Notes: generated from the letters alone by a model not told the origin. 64,000 nucleotides of DNA from Chitinophaga chungangae (GCF_017742215.1 NZ_JAGHKP010000002.1:902737-966736), one strand, 5' to 3'; shown: positions 18,747 through 27,981, counted from the first letter of the stretch. Translations and numbers: made by a program.

Positions 18747-20030
18747 ATGATCAACAGAAAGAAGGCCCCCGCTATAAAAGATGCAGTGGATTTTGATATT
18801 GTGCTGAAGCCGTACGAACAGTTCAAGCTGGACAATGGTATTCCCGTGTACGTAGTGCGCTCGGAAGAGCAGGAAACGTTGCAGCTGGAACTCGTCTTCC
18901 CGGCGGGCAGCTGGTACGAAACCGAGAACCTCGTTGCATCCGCGGCGAATTTTCTCATGAAGAACGGCAGCAGCAAACACTCCGCTTTGCAGATAAATGA
19001 AATGGCCGAATATTACGGCGCTTATCTCAACCGCAACTGTTTCCACGAAAATGCGACGTATACGCTGCACTGTCTTACCAAACACACCGCAGAACTGCTG
19101 CCGATCCTGCAGGAAGTGATCCTCGACCCGGTATTTCCCGAAGAGGAGCTGGCCGTGTTTTCGCAGAACATGAAACAGAAACTGGCCGTGAACCTCCAGA
19201 AATGCGAGTTCGTCGCCAACCGGCATATCGACAAATACCTGTTCGGCGAGTTTCACCCATATGGCCGCGTAAGCAGCATGGAAGCGTACGATGCGTTGCA
19301 GACCGAGAGCCTGAAAGCGTTTTACCAGCGCCATTACAACTACGCCAACTGTAAAATATTTATCGCGGGAAATCTTCCTGAAAACATCATCCCGCTGCTG
19401 AACCAATATTTCGGCAGCACGAACTGGAACGGCGACACGGTTACCTTGCGCCCCGAACTGCCCATTCTGCCCGCGGAAGAAAAGAAATACCGCATCTTCA
19501 ACGACGAAAACGGCGTGCAGGGCGCGGTGCGCGTGGCAAGGCCTTTTCCGAACCGCTACCATCCCGATTTTCCGAAGATGCTTGTGCTGAACACGATCTT
19601 CGGCGGTTATTTCGGATCGCGGCTGATGAGCAATATCAGGGAAGAAAAAGGATATACCTACGGCATCCATTCGCAGCTGTACAACTTCCGCCAGGCCAGC
19701 GCCATCAACGTTTCCACGGAAGCGGGCCGCGATGTGTGCGAAGCCACGCTGGTGGAAGTGTATAAAGAAATGGAGCGGCTTCAGAAAGAAGCCGTGCCGG
19801 AAGAAGAGCTGAGCCTGGTGAGGAATTTCATGATCGGGTCTATCCTCGGCGATCTCGACGGCGCGTTCCAGGTGATACAGCGCTGGAAAAACCTGATCCT
19901 GAACGACCTCGACGAAAATTATTTCTACAACAATATCCGCACGATCAAAACTATTACCGCAGCGGAACTGCAGCAGCTTGCACAACAATATTACAACAAG
20001 GAGGATTGCTATGAGCTGATCGTGATATAA
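18747..20030 (+). CDS. M16 family peptidase, noncatalytic subunit
   Basis: A 427-residue M16 paralogue of the gene upstream. Where the catalytic chain has HxxEH this one reads SKHSALQINEMAEYYG, so it cannot bind zinc in the usual way. It retains the C-lobe sequence NIREEKGYTYGIHSQL, which in M16B heterodimers supplies the Arg/Tyr substrate-binding pair. It should therefore pair with the upstream protein to close the peptidase chamber. The two genes form a tight operon from the strong promoter. Confidence 0.92.
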   Translation: MINRKKAPAIKDAVDFDIVLKPYEQFKLDNGIPVYVVRSEEQETLQLELVFPAGSWYETENLVASAANFLMKNGSSKHSALQINEMAEYYGAYLNRNCFHENATYTLHCLTKHTAELLPILQEVILDPVFPEEELAVFSQNMKQKLAVNLQKCEFVANRHIDKYLFGEFHPYGRVSSMEAYDALQTESLKAFYQRHYNYANCKIFIAGNLPENIIPLLNQYFGSTNWNGDTVTLRPELPILPAEEKKYRIFNDENGVQGAVRVARPFPNRYHPDFPKMLVLNTIFGGYFGSRLMSNIREEKGYTYGIHSQLYNFRQASAINVSTEAGRDVCEATLVEVYKEMERLQKEAVPEEELSLVRNFMIGSILGDLDGAFQVIQRWKNLILNDLDENYFYNNIRTIKTITAAELQQLAQQYYNKEDCYELIVI

Positions 20031-20093
20031 CCATCCGAGTGAACATTCAGCATACTTTTTGTGTAATTTCTATATAGCCAAATTTCCGCTATC

Positions 20094-20444
20094 ATGGGAA
20101 TATTGATCCGTATACTCGTTACCGCCCTGGCGGCGCTGCTCACCGCCTATATTTTACCGGGCGTAAAACTGGAGAATTTTACCACTGCCCTGATACTTGC
20201 CATCGTATTGGGTTTGCTGAATCTTATCGTAAAACCGGTGCTGGTGATACTTACGCTGCCGGTTACCGTTGTCACGCTGGGCCTTTTCCTGCTGGTGATC
20301 AACGCGCTGATCGTGTTGTGGGCCAGCAGCCTGGTGAAAGGTTTTAAGGTAGACAACTTCTGGTGGGCGCTTATCTTCAGCGTTGTACTGTCCATCATCA
20401 GCAGCATCATGCTCAGCCTCGGCCCGCAGGAACGCGGCGAATGA
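20094..20444 (+). CDS. Phage holin family 4 (four-TMS) superfamily membrane protein
   Basis: A 116-residue membrane protein with four hydrophobic helices. It starts GILIRILVTALAALLTAYIL and has LGLLNLIVKPVLVILTLPVT, the hallmark of the mycobacterial four-TMS holin superfamily (PF04020). No phage genes are nearby, so it is a chromosomal housekeeping member of unknown function. Its TGA stop abuts the TGA of the opposing gene with no base between. Confidence 0.88.
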   Translation: MGILIRILVTALAALLTAYILPGVKLENFTTALILAIVLGLLNLIVKPVLVILTLPVTVVTLGLFLLVINALIVLWASSLVKGFKVDNFWWALIFSVVLSIISSIMLSLGPQERGE

Positions 20445-22019
20445 TCATTGGTTCAGCCTGAGCACGGCACCGTTGCGAATGCCGCTGTGTTTCCCGTTTT
20501 CGAGCGTTATTATGCCGTTTACCAGCACATATTGGAAGCCGGTGGAGTATTGATGCGGAGCCGTGAAGGTGGAAAGGTCTTTTACCGTTTCAGGGTCGAA
20601 CACCACGATGTCTGCCGCGTAACCCGGCAGCAGCAAGCCTCTCTGCGGCAGGCGGAACTTTTGCGCGGGCAGCGAGGTCATTCTCCGCACCGCTTCTTCC
20701 AGCCTGATCACCTTTTCTTCCCGCACATATTTGCCGAGCACGCGCGCGTTGGTGCCGTAACCGCGCGGATGCGGAACGCCCACGCCGAATTCACGGATGC
20801 TCGCGTCTGAGGCGAACATGTTGTAAGGATACTGCATGATGTATCTCACATCTTCCTCGCTCATGCCATGAAACACCATGCCGGCGTTGCCGATCTCGGA
20901 AATATCGAGGATGGTTTGTACTTCATTGGCCAGGTTGGATTTGCGGCCGCGCATTTTGTTGATCTCCGCGATATTTTTGCCGTTGTACGTCGTGTCTTGC
21001 CTGAAATAAGCCACCACGGCATAGTCCAGGTGCTTGAGCTTTCTTCGTTTATACGTGGCCGTCATTTCCGAAGCAATGCGTTTGCGCAGCACGGGATCTT
21101 TCAGCCGGTATACAATGGAATCCTGCCCGCCGGAAAGCGCCCAGTCGGGCAGCATCGTGCGAAGGCTGGTGCTGCTGGCGGTATAGGGGTATTGATCGAT
21201 CGTTACTTCCAGCCCTTCTTTCCTCGCTTTTTCGACCATAGCCAGCGTTATGTTGGAGCGGCCCCAGTTTTGTTTGCCGCCTATTTTGAAATGGGAGATC
21301 TCTACCGGTATCTTCGCTTCCCTGCCGATGGTGAGCGCCTCGTTGATGGCGGCTTCCACGGCATCGCCTTCGTTGCGCATGTGCGTGGCGTACACGCCGC
21401 CGTGGCGGGCCGCTGCTTTGGCGAGCCCCACTACTTCGGGCGTTTTGGCGTAGAGGCCCGGGAGGTAAATAAGACCGGTGGAAAGGCCTACCGCGCCGTC
21501 CTGCATGGCTTTGTCTACCAACGCTTCCATCTGCTGCTGCTCCGCGGCCGTGGGCAGGCGGTCCGTACTGCCCATCACCGCCCGGCGCACATCGTTGTGC
21601 CCGATGAGGGACGCCACGTTGATCGACACTTTCATGCTGTCCAGCTGGCTGAAATATTTCCCGATGTCTACGTTGGAAGAGCCGCAGTTGCCGGTCACGA
21701 CGGTGGTAACGCCATCGAAGATGAAACTTTCCGCCGTTGGCACTTTAAATTCGTCTCCTTCGATATGCGTGTGCACATCGATAAAGCCCGGCGCTACTAC
21801 TTTTCCGCCGGCATCGATGGTGCGGGTGGCCGTGACGTTGATCGGCATGCGGCTGGTTTGCAGGATGCGGCCGTCTTTCACGGCGATTTCGCCGTAATAC
21901 CAGTTATTGCCCGTGCCGTCGATGATGCGGGCGTTTTTGATGAGAATGTCCGCCGTTTGCGCCCTCAGGGAAAAAGCGGCCAGCAGCATCGCCGGGAGTA
22001 GAAAGGAACATTTATGCAT
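20445..22019 (-). CDS. N-acyl-D-amino-acid deacylase (D-aminoacylase), amidohydrolase family
   Basis: A 524-residue amidohydrolase with a signal peptide ending FSLRAQT, so likely periplasmic. The metal motif is VDVHTHIEGD-like (GFIDVHTHIEGDE), and further hallmarks are TVVTGNCGSSNVDIG, VEISHFKIGGKQNWG and the conserved FASDASIREFGVG. D-aminoacylases release D-amino acids from N-acyl forms, for example from peptidoglycan or antibiotic fragments. Family length is normal. The small ORF and NTF2-like gene lie upstream on the same strand. Confidence 0.9.
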   Translation of the reverse strand: MHKCSFLLPAMLLAAFSLRAQTADILIKNARIIDGTGNNWYYGEIAVKDGRILQTSRMPINVTATRTIDAGGKVVAPGFIDVHTHIEGDEFKVPTAESFIFDGVTTVVTGNCGSSNVDIGKYFSQLDSMKVSINVASLIGHNDVRRAVMGSTDRLPTAAEQQQMEALVDKAMQDGAVGLSTGLIYLPGLYAKTPEVVGLAKAAARHGGVYATHMRNEGDAVEAAINEALTIGREAKIPVEISHFKIGGKQNWGRSNITLAMVEKARKEGLEVTIDQYPYTASSTSLRTMLPDWALSGGQDSIVYRLKDPVLRKRIASEMTATYKRRKLKHLDYAVVAYFRQDTTYNGKNIAEINKMRGRKSNLANEVQTILDISEIGNAGMVFHGMSEEDVRYIMQYPYNMFASDASIREFGVGVPHPRGYGTNARVLGKYVREEKVIRLEEAVRRMTSLPAQKFRLPQRGLLLPGYAADIVVFDPETVKDLSTFTAPHQYSTGFQYVLVNGIITLENGKHSGIRNGAVLRLNQ

Positions 22020-22079
22020 AGCAGGTTTGGATGTACCACAAAATACACATCGGCAGGCGTTTTTTTTATAACCGGCAGG

Positions 22080-22178
22080 TTATTTCCGCTTTCGCAGTTC
22101 CAGGAAAATACCCCGGCTGACAAAGCTCGCCACGCTTATTACAGCCAAAATGACGACGATCACCGATTTTCCAAGCAT
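22080..22178 (-). CDS. Possible 32-residue single-helix membrane peptide
   Basis: A short ATG-started frame whose product has a hydrophobic first part (KSVIVVILAVISVASFV) and a basic tail ending LRKRK. It occupies most of the gap between the NTF2-like gene and the deacylase and has the same orientation. The positive-inside tail and clean hydrophobic run favour a real peptide, but nothing in the sequence proves translation. Confidence 0.3.
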   Translation of the reverse strand: MLGKSVIVVILAVISVASFVSRGIFLELRKRK

Positions 22179-22221
22179 AGGGATAATGTTAGGTGTAAAG
22201 TATTGGGCGGTTAGTCGATCA

Positions 22222-22653
22222 CTAGCTCGAGTGGTCTGCCACGATCTTCCATTCCCCGTTTATTTTGCGGAGGAGGATGGAAAAATGCCCGGAAAGGTCG
22301 CCTATCGTGCGTTTCAGCTCCCATTTCCCCACTACGAAATAGACATCGGGCGATAATTTTTTAAATTCCAGCAGGTTAAAGGAAAGGGAGCCCATCCCTT
22401 CTTTGCCGGGATAGGATTTTTTATAATTGTCCAGCGTAGCCTGCCAGCCGTAGGTCACTCCTTTTTTGCCGATAAAAAGCAGCGAATCCGACTTCCAGTA
22501 GGTTTCCATAAAACCCTCGATGTTTCCCTGGTTCCAGGCGTTTACCTGCACATCCATGAGGGCTTTGATACGGCTTACTTCGGGATCCTGCGCCCGCAGC
22601 GGGTTAAGGGCCGAAATCGCGGAAATGGCTATGATAATGACGAGCGAACGCAT
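22222..22653 (-). CDS. NTF2-like (DUF4440/SnoaL-type) secreted protein
   Basis: A 143-residue protein with a signal peptide (MRSLVIIIAISAISALNPLR) and the NTF2-like core: IKALMDVQVNAWNQGNIEGF, then FMETYWKSDSLLFIGKKG, and the beta-sheet half KRTIGDLSGHFSILLRKING. Members of this group are small cone-shaped folds used as ligand-binding or isomerase domains; most secreted versions have no known function. It lies on the minus strand, divergent from the kdn operon. Confidence 0.85.
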   Translation of the reverse strand: MRSLVIIIAISAISALNPLRAQDPEVSRIKALMDVQVNAWNQGNIEGFMETYWKSDSLLFIGKKGVTYGWQATLDNYKKSYPGKEGMGSLSFNLLEFKKLSPDVYFVVGKWELKRTIGDLSGHFSILLRKINGEWKIVADHSS

Positions 22654-22711
22654 GTTAAATTTTTAGCAAAAGATAAACGTTTTTTATGATTTACGCATTC
22701 GGGGATTGTTC

Positions 22712-22719
22712 TACCTTTG
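22712..22719 (+). promoter_or_regulatory. -7 promoter element of the kdnA-kdsB-kdnB operon
   Basis: TACCTTTG is an exact TAnnTTTG match 24 bases before the kdnA ATG. Nineteen bases upstream the sequence is TTT rather than TTG, a weak -33 element. Confidence 0.55.
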
Positions 22720-22743
22720 CACAACTACAAAAATTATAGCAAT

Positions 22744-23937
22744 ATGCCCGGATTTGAACTATTTGGCGCTGAAGAGAAAAAGGAAGTAAATGACGTACTG
22801 GAAACAGGCATTTACATGCGTTACGGCTTCGACGGCCCCCGCAAAGGCATCTGGAAAGCCAAGGAACTGGAGCAGGCGCTCCGCGAAAGATTCAACGTTA
22901 AGTATGCGCAGCTGACCTCCAGCGGCACCACCGCCCTTACCACCGCTATGGCCGCATTGGGCCTGGGCGCGGGAGACGAGGTGATCATGCCCACTTTTAC
23001 CTTTGTAGCCAGCTTCGAAGCGGTGCTGAGCGTGGGCGCCACGCCCGTGCTGGTGGATGTGGACGATACCCTCACCGTCGACCCCGCCGCGGTAAAAGCA
23101 GCCATCACGCCCAAAACCAAAGCCATCATGCCCGTGCATATGTGCGGTTCCATGGCAGACCTGGACGCGCTGATGGCCATCTGTAAAGAACATGACCTTT
23201 TGCTGCTGGAAGACGCCTGCCAGTCTACCGGCGCTACCTATAAAGGCCGCGCGCTCGGTTCCATCGGCCACGCGGGCACTTTCTCCTTCGACTTCGTGAA
23301 AACCATCACCTGCGCCGAAGGCGGTGCGGTGATCACCAATTCGGAAGACGTATACACCAAATGCGACGCGTATTCCGACCACGGGCACGACCACCTGGGC
23401 GGCGCAGACCGTGGCGCAGACGGGCATCCATATCTCGGTTACAACTTCCGTATTTCCGAACTGCACGCCGCCGTTGGCCTGGCGCAGATCCGCAAGCTGG
23501 ATAAATTCCTCGCCATCCTCCGCAACAACAAGGAAGTGCTGAAAAACACGCTGGCAGAGGTTCCCGGCATCACTTTCCGCCGCATTCCCGATCCGGAAGG
23601 CGACAGCTGCACGCATCTCACCTTCTTCCTGCCCGACCTGGAAACCGCCCGCGCGGCCGCCAAAGCTATCAAAGCCGCCGGTCTGCCCGCATTCCACTGG
23701 TTCGACAACAACTGGCATTATTTCCGCAAATGGGACCATCTGAAAACCAGCTCCGTGCTCACGCGCTTCGCCGCGCCGCTGATGGAAGCCCTTGCACAGT
23801 ATAAAACAAAAGAATTCCCGGCTTCCGACGCCGTGATCGGCCGCTGCATTTCCTTCCCCATCAGCCTCGCCTGGACGGATGAAGAACTGCGCGACCGCGC
23901 CGCGAAACTGGCCGCCGCCGTGAAAAGCGTTTTATAA
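22744..23937 (+). CDS. kdnA: DegT/DnrJ/EryC1-type PLP aminotransferase, probable Kdo8N aminotransferase
   Basis: A 397-residue sugar aminotransferase. Lys186 in [15 protein letters not shown] is the PLP Schiff-base lysine; SSGTTA (59-64) binds phosphate and Asp157 in LLEDACQ contacts the pyridine nitrogen. In Shewanella KdnA aminates the 8-aldehyde of Kdo with glutamate to give 8-amino-3,8-dideoxy-octulosonate. The family alone does not fix the substrate, but the next two genes are a Kdo cytidylyltransferase and an iron-type dehydrogenase like KdnB, and together they form that pathway. The ATG before PGFELFG is chosen; an upstream in-frame ATG lies at the promoter -7 box. Confidence 0.82.
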   Translation: MPGFELFGAEEKKEVNDVLETGIYMRYGFDGPRKGIWKAKELEQALRERFNVKYAQLTSSGTTALTTAMAALGLGAGDEVIMPTFTFVASFEAVLSVGATPVLVDVDDTLTVDPAAVKAAITPKTKAIMPVHMCGSMADLDALMAICKEHDLLLLEDACQSTGATYKGRALGSIGHAGTFSFDFVKTITCAEGGAVITNSEDVYTKCDAYSDHGHDHLGGADRGADGHPYLGYNFRISELHAAVGLAQIRKLDKFLAILRNNKEVLKNTLAEVPGITFRRIPDPEGDSCTHLTFFLPDLETARAAAKAIKAAGLPAFHWFDNNWHYFRKWDHLKTSSVLTRFAAPLMEALAQYKTKEFPASDAVIGRCISFPISLAWTDEELRDRAAKLAAAVKSVL

Positions 23938-23951
23938 TCCAAGCATCGTAC

Positions 23952-24686
23952 ATGAAGACAATAGCCTTGATCCCGGCAAGATACGCAGCCACGCGGTTCC
24001 CGGGGAAATTGATGGCCGTGCTGGCGGGCAAAACCGTTATCTGGCGTACTTACGAATCCGCCCGCGCAACCGGTGTGTTCGACGAAGTGATGGTGGTAAC
24101 GGACAGCGAGATCATTTTCGAAGAGATTACCCGCAACGGCGGAAAGGCCGTGATGAGCAAACGCGAGCACGAAAGCGGGTCAGACCGCATTGCCGAAGCC
24201 GTGGAAGATATGGACGACGTGGACATTGTGGTGAACGTGCAGGGCGATACCCCTTTCACCCAAAAAGAACCTTTGGAAAAACTGCTGAAGGTGTTTGAAG
24301 GCGAAGCCGGTAAAAAAGTGCAGGTGGCGTCGCTGATGCAGGTATTAAAAGACTGGAAAGACATTGAAGATCCGAACTTCGTGAAAGTGGCTGTGGACAA
24401 GGATTTCAACGCACTTTTCTTTTCCCGCTCCGTGATCCCTTACCCGCGCGACAAAGCCGTTAACCCGGTTTATTACGAGCACATCGGCATCTACGCATTC
24501 CGCCGCGACGCATTGCTGCAATTCACCCGCACGCCCATGAGCCCGCTGGAAGCCGCCGAAAAGGTGGAATGCCTGCGTTACCTGGAGAACGGCATCTCCA
24601 TGAAAATGGTAGTGACCGAATACATGGGCGTGGAGATCGATACGCCGGAAGACCTCGAGCGCGCTTCGAAACTGCTCGGGCATTAA
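23952..24686 (+). CDS. kdsB: 3-deoxy-manno-octulosonate cytidylyltransferase
   Basis: A 244-residue CMP-sugar synthetase. [14 protein letters not shown] near the N terminus is the nucleotide-binding signature, followed by [11 protein letters not shown] and [10 protein letters not shown] as in KdsB. It activates Kdo, or Kdo8N when made by kdnA/kdnB-containing organisms, with CTP for transfer to lipid A. It sits 14 bases after kdnA and 30 bases before kdnB. An Asp-for-Glu or loop change that marks Kdo8N-specific KdsB cannot be judged by eye. Confidence 0.95.
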   Translation: MKTIALIPARYAATRFPGKLMAVLAGKTVIWRTYESARATGVFDEVMVVTDSEIIFEEITRNGGKAVMSKREHESGSDRIAEAVEDMDDVDIVVNVQGDTPFTQKEPLEKLLKVFEGEAGKKVQVASLMQVLKDWKDIEDPNFVKVAVDKDFNALFFSRSVIPYPRDKAVNPVYYEHIGIYAFRRDALLQFTRTPMSPLEAAEKVECLRYLENGISMKMVVTEYMGVEIDTPEDLERASKLLGH

Positions 24687-24716
24687 TTACAGAACACCGC
24701 AAAACTTTGTGAATAC

Positions 24717-25793
24717 ATGAAATTCAGGAATTTTAAACTCGTAGGTTACGTCATCTTCGGCCGCGGCGCCTTCAACCAGGTAGACGAGATCGTTGCTCCC
24801 CACCGCAAAGGCGATGCGCCGATGATATTTTTTGTCGATCATTTTTTTGAAGGCAACCAGCCGTTCGTTTCCCGCATTCCCCTGCGCGGAAAAGACAAGA
24901 TCGTGTTCATCGACGTGACCCATGAGCCGAAAACCGTGTATGTGGACCGTTTGAGAGATGAACTGAAAGCCGAGTTCGGCGAAGTGAGCGGCATCATCGG
25001 CATCGGCGGCGGCTCTACGATGGACATGGCGAAAGCCGTGGCCCTTATGATGACCAACCCCGGTTCCTCCGCGGATTACCAGGGCTGGGACCTCATCAAA
25101 AATCCTGCCGTATATAAAGTGGGCATACCCACGCTTTCCGGCACCGGCGCGGAAGTGAGCCGAACCACGGTGCTCACCGGCCCTACCAAAAAGCTGGGCA
25201 TGAACTCAGATTACACACCTTTTGACCAGATCGTGCTGGACCCTGAGCTGACCAAAAACGCGCCGGTGAACCAGCGTTTTTATACCGCGATGGACTGTTA
25301 CATCCATTGCATCGAATCGCTGGAAGGCACGTACCTCAACGCTTTCAGCCGTTCTTACGGCGAAAAGGCGCTGGAGCTTTGCCAGGAGATCTACCTGCAA
25401 AAACCGGCCTGGGACGACGATGCGGACGAAAAACTGATGATGGCGTCTTACGCCGGCGGCATGAGCATCGCGTATTCGCAGGTGGGCGTGGCGCACGCGG
25501 TGAGCTACGGTTTGAGTTACCTGCTGGGCACCAAACACGGTATCGGCAACTGCATCGTGTTCGACAAACTGGAAGAGTTTTACCCCGCCGGTGTGAAGGA
25601 ATTCAAGCAGATGGTGGAAAAACACCAGGTGGAAATTCCGCAGCACATTACCAAAGGACTTACGGACGATGACTTCGAAAAGATGATCGACGTGAGCATG
25701 GGCCTGGCGCCGCTTTGGGAGAACGCGTTGGGCAAGGACTGGCAAAAACTGATGACCCGCGACCGTTTAAGAAAGTTATACGAACGACTTTAA
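24717..25793 (+). CDS. kdnB: Iron-containing alcohol dehydrogenase family, probable Kdo 8-dehydrogenase
   Basis: A 358-residue group III alcohol dehydrogenase. GIGGGSTMD (95-103) binds the dinucleotide. All four metal ligands are present with canonical spacing: Asp and His in MDCYIHC (D-x3-H) and the two His in GVAHAVSYGL and GTKHGIGNC, 14 residues apart. KdnB oxidises the C8 hydroxyl of Kdo to the aldehyde that KdnA aminates. Assignment rests on the family plus the kdnA-kdsB context. It is the last gene of the operon before a strong terminator. Confidence 0.82.
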   Translation: MKFRNFKLVGYVIFGRGAFNQVDEIVAPHRKGDAPMIFFVDHFFEGNQPFVSRIPLRGKDKIVFIDVTHEPKTVYVDRLRDELKAEFGEVSGIIGIGGGSTMDMAKAVALMMTNPGSSADYQGWDLIKNPAVYKVGIPTLSGTGAEVSRTTVLTGPTKKLGMNSDYTPFDQIVLDPELTKNAPVNQRFYTAMDCYIHCIESLEGTYLNAFSRSYGEKALELCQEIYLQKPAWDDDADEKLMMASYAGGMSIAYSQVGVAHAVSYGLSYLLGTKHGIGNCIVFDKLEEFYPAGVKEFKQMVEKHQVEIPQHITKGLTDDDFEKMIDVSMGLAPLWENALGKDWQKLMTRDRLRKLYERL

Positions 25794-25804
25794 CCTTTTC
25801 ATAG

Positions 25805-25837
25805 CTGCACCTTTGGGTGCAGTTTTTATTTTTTTTA
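25805..25837 (+). terminator. Intrinsic terminator of the kdn operon
   Basis: CTGCACC and GGTGCAG form a seven-pair stem with a TTTG loop, followed by TTTTTATTTTTTTT. It sits just after the kdnB stop and ends a few bases before the next gene. Confidence 0.85.
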
Positions 25838-25841
25838 CACT

Positions 25842-26336
25842 ATGAATAGTATCAGCGAACTCACGCAGGAATATACCGCGGTGCTGCAAAAGGTGCAGGA
25901 GCGGCGCGCTTGCTGGCAGGCGAAATCCAAGCCTTTCCTCATCCAGTTCCTTTCGGGCGTCACCGAAAAACACAAGCTCAACTGGAAAGCCGGGGCCAAC
26001 GAACTGATGCTGGGCCTTGAAGCCGTGTATCTCGTGTTCGACCACGAGCCGAGCGGCATCGTGGAGCAGTCGCCGTTCAGCATCGTGCAGAAAATGAAGA
26101 TCGGCGGGATCCTGTCGTTTTCACAAACCCGCAACGGGCAGATCGTAGTGTGGATCAGTTATCCCTTTATCGACGGGATGGCGGAGGACAAACCCAAGAA
26201 CGATACGCTCGAAACTATTGAGCCAGAAGAAATTACAGAAGAAAACGTGACCCGTTACATCCAGAAGTTCCTGGTGGAGATCATTGAGTGGGAGAACAAT
26301 GCGCGCGACGAGATCGGCTTTGTGCGCCACCGCTAA
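25842..26336 (+). CDS. Conserved hypothetical protein
   Basis: A 164-residue soluble protein with no signal. It has a helical N-terminal third (ISELTQEYTAVLQKVQERRA), a beta-rich middle (KMKIGGILSFSQTRNGQIVV followed by WISYPFIDG) and an acidic C terminus. I do not recognise the family; it looks like a conserved Bacteroidota protein of unknown function. It begins straight after the kdn terminator, so it has its own promoter or depends on readthrough, and precedes the truncated hemoglobin gene by 56 bases. Confidence 0.65.
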   Translation: MNSISELTQEYTAVLQKVQERRACWQAKSKPFLIQFLSGVTEKHKLNWKAGANELMLGLEAVYLVFDHEPSGIVEQSPFSIVQKMKIGGILSFSQTRNGQIVVWISYPFIDGMAEDKPKNDTLETIEPEEITEENVTRYIQKFLVEIIEWENNARDEIGFVRHR

Positions 26337-26392
26337 GCGGGGAAATGATCTTAATCATCGGTAGAAACCGCCGGATGCCCGAACTTTGTACC

Positions 26393-26773
26393 ATGCGTGA
26401 TATTGAGCAAATACAGGACATACAGCTGCTGGTAGACACCTTCTACGCAAAGATCCAGCAAGATGCTTTACTGGGGCCGGTTTTCGCGGAACGTATCGCC
26501 CCCGAGGCCTGGGGTAAACATCTTCAGACCATGTACCGCTTCTGGGGGGCCCAGCTGCTGGGCATTATGGAATACCAGGGCGCTCCTTACGCCAAACACC
26601 GCACGCTGCCCATCGACAAACCGCATTTCGACCGGTGGATCGCCCTGTTCCACCAGACGGTAGACGAACTGTTCCGCGGCCCGCGCGCTTCCACGGCGAA
26701 AGTAAAGGCCGCTTCCATCGGGGAAGTGTTTTTAGGAAAAATGCGTTTCGAAAGAGGGCAGTTCAAGTCCTAA
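26393..26773 (+). CDS. Group III truncated hemoglobin
   Basis: A 126-residue globin. It starts RDIEQIQDIQLLVDTFYAKI, the standard first helices of group III truncated hemoglobins, and has PEAWGKHLQTMYRFW and PHFDRWIALFHQTVDELF, where the His is the likely heme ligand. Members bind oxygen or NO; their physiological role is debated. The ATG beginning RDIEQ is the usual family start; two upstream in-frame ATGs would add up to 16 residues with no family match. Its end touches the opposing MFS gene by 4 bases. Confidence 0.85.
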   Translation: MRDIEQIQDIQLLVDTFYAKIQQDALLGPVFAERIAPEAWGKHLQTMYRFWGAQLLGIMEYQGAPYAKHRTLPIDKPHFDRWIALFHQTVDELFRGPRASTAKVKAASIGEVFLGKMRFERGQFKS

Positions 26774-27981
26774 TGCCTGCCGGCATAGGCGCGGATCGTT
26801 TTCCGCATATACCTCACATACTTGTTCCGGTAAATGAACACCAGGTAAACAGTGGCAAGGATCGTAACGATCGCCATGATATAGAACACCCGTGGGAAAT
26901 GCGTGGGGTCGTTGTTGTACCATTGTGCTGAAAAGAAAGCCCCCAGCCCGATACCCGCTTCCAAAGCAATATACATACTGCCTAAAGCGCGCCCCCGGTG
27001 CTCGGGGAGGCCAAGGTCGATCGTCCAGGCGGTAACGGCCGGGCTGTTGATGCCCAGCGCCACGCCGTATACCAGCGCGCCTGCCAGGAGAAAGGCCGGG
27101 CTGTCTGCCCAGGCGATCATCAGCATACTGATCGCCATTAGCGTGGCGGATATTTTCAGCAGCGGCACACGGCCGTATTTGTCAGACGCTTTGCCCGCCA
27201 GCAGCCGAATGCCGATGGAGCTGGCGGTGAAAAAAGTAAAGAAAAGCCCTTTATTCTGCAGCCCCAGGTGCGCGCTGAAATCGGGGATGATGGTCAATAA
27301 CGCGCCATAGCTGAAATACGTTAGAAAGGTGATCACGACCGGCGCCATTACCAGCGGCTCGAAGATCTCCTGCCGGGAAATTTTCAGCAAAGCCGGCCGG
27401 AAGCTTTGCCGCGAATGCAGCGTTTCTTTCATTCCGATCAGGATCACTACGGAAAGCAGGGCGAACACCGCGGAAACCTGGAACATCGTCATGATGCCCC
27501 ACATATTGGCGATGGAACCGCCGATGGAAGGCCCGAGCGACAGCCCGATGGTGCTGAAAAGCCCGACCATGCCCATGGCTTCGGCCCTCCGGTTGAACGG
27601 CACCATGTCTGCCACATACGCGGAAGTGCCCGTGGGCTTGAAGCCGGTGGAAAAGCCGTGGAAGAAACGAAGGAGGAGGAAAGCGCCTACGGAACTGATG
27701 AGCGGATACAACATGCTGCAGATCACGCAGACCACCGAACCGAACACCATTACCGGCACACGGCCGATCGTATCCGTCAGTTTGCCGGAAAACGGGCGGC
27801 TGAGCCCTGCCATCAGGGTAAACAGGCCGATGATATATCCTTTATAATCCGCGCCGCCAAGGTTGGTCAGGTAAGCGGGAAGCTCCGGGATCATCATGTT
27901 AAAACTGGCGGAAAACAGCAGATTGCTGGTGCAAAGCAACCAGAACTGCATCGTGTACATCTTCCCCTTCGACTGATCCAT
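26770..27981 (-). CDS. Major facilitator superfamily transporter
   Basis: A 403-residue protein with about twelve hydrophobic helices. The cytoplasmic loop 2-3 motif GLSRPFSGKLTDTIGRVPVM is the MFS signature (G-x3-D-x2-G-R), and a second copy lies in the other half (RLLAGKASDKYGRVPLL). Sequences such as FHGFSTGFKPTGTSAYVADM fit drug/solute-H+ antiporter types. Substrate cannot be read. It lies 99 bases beyond thiH on the same strand, so cotranscription with the thi operon is possible but not shown. Confidence 0.9.
   Translation of the reverse strand: MDQSKGKMYTMQFWLLCTSNLLFSASFNMMIPELPAYLTNLGGADYKGYIIGLFTLMAGLSRPFSGKLTDTIGRVPVMVFGSVVCVICSMLYPLISSVGAFLLLRFFHGFSTGFKPTGTSAYVADMVPFNRRAEAMGMVGLFSTIGLSLGPSIGGSIANMWGIMTMFQVSAVFALLSVVILIGMKETLHSRQSFRPALLKISRQEIFEPLVMAPVVITFLTYFSYGALLTIIPDFSAHLGLQNKGLFFTFFTASSIGIRLLAGKASDKYGRVPLLKISATLMAISMLMIAWADSPAFLLAGALVYGVALGINSPAVTAWTIDLGLPEHRGRALGSMYIALEAGIGLGAFFSAQWYNNDPTHFPRVFYIMAIVTILATVYLVFIYRNKYVRYMRKTIRAYAGRH

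Noticed and set aside
20094..20444. Holin-like gene as a sign of prophage
   Set aside because: It is a four-TMS chromosomal superfamily member with no lysis or structural phage genes around.
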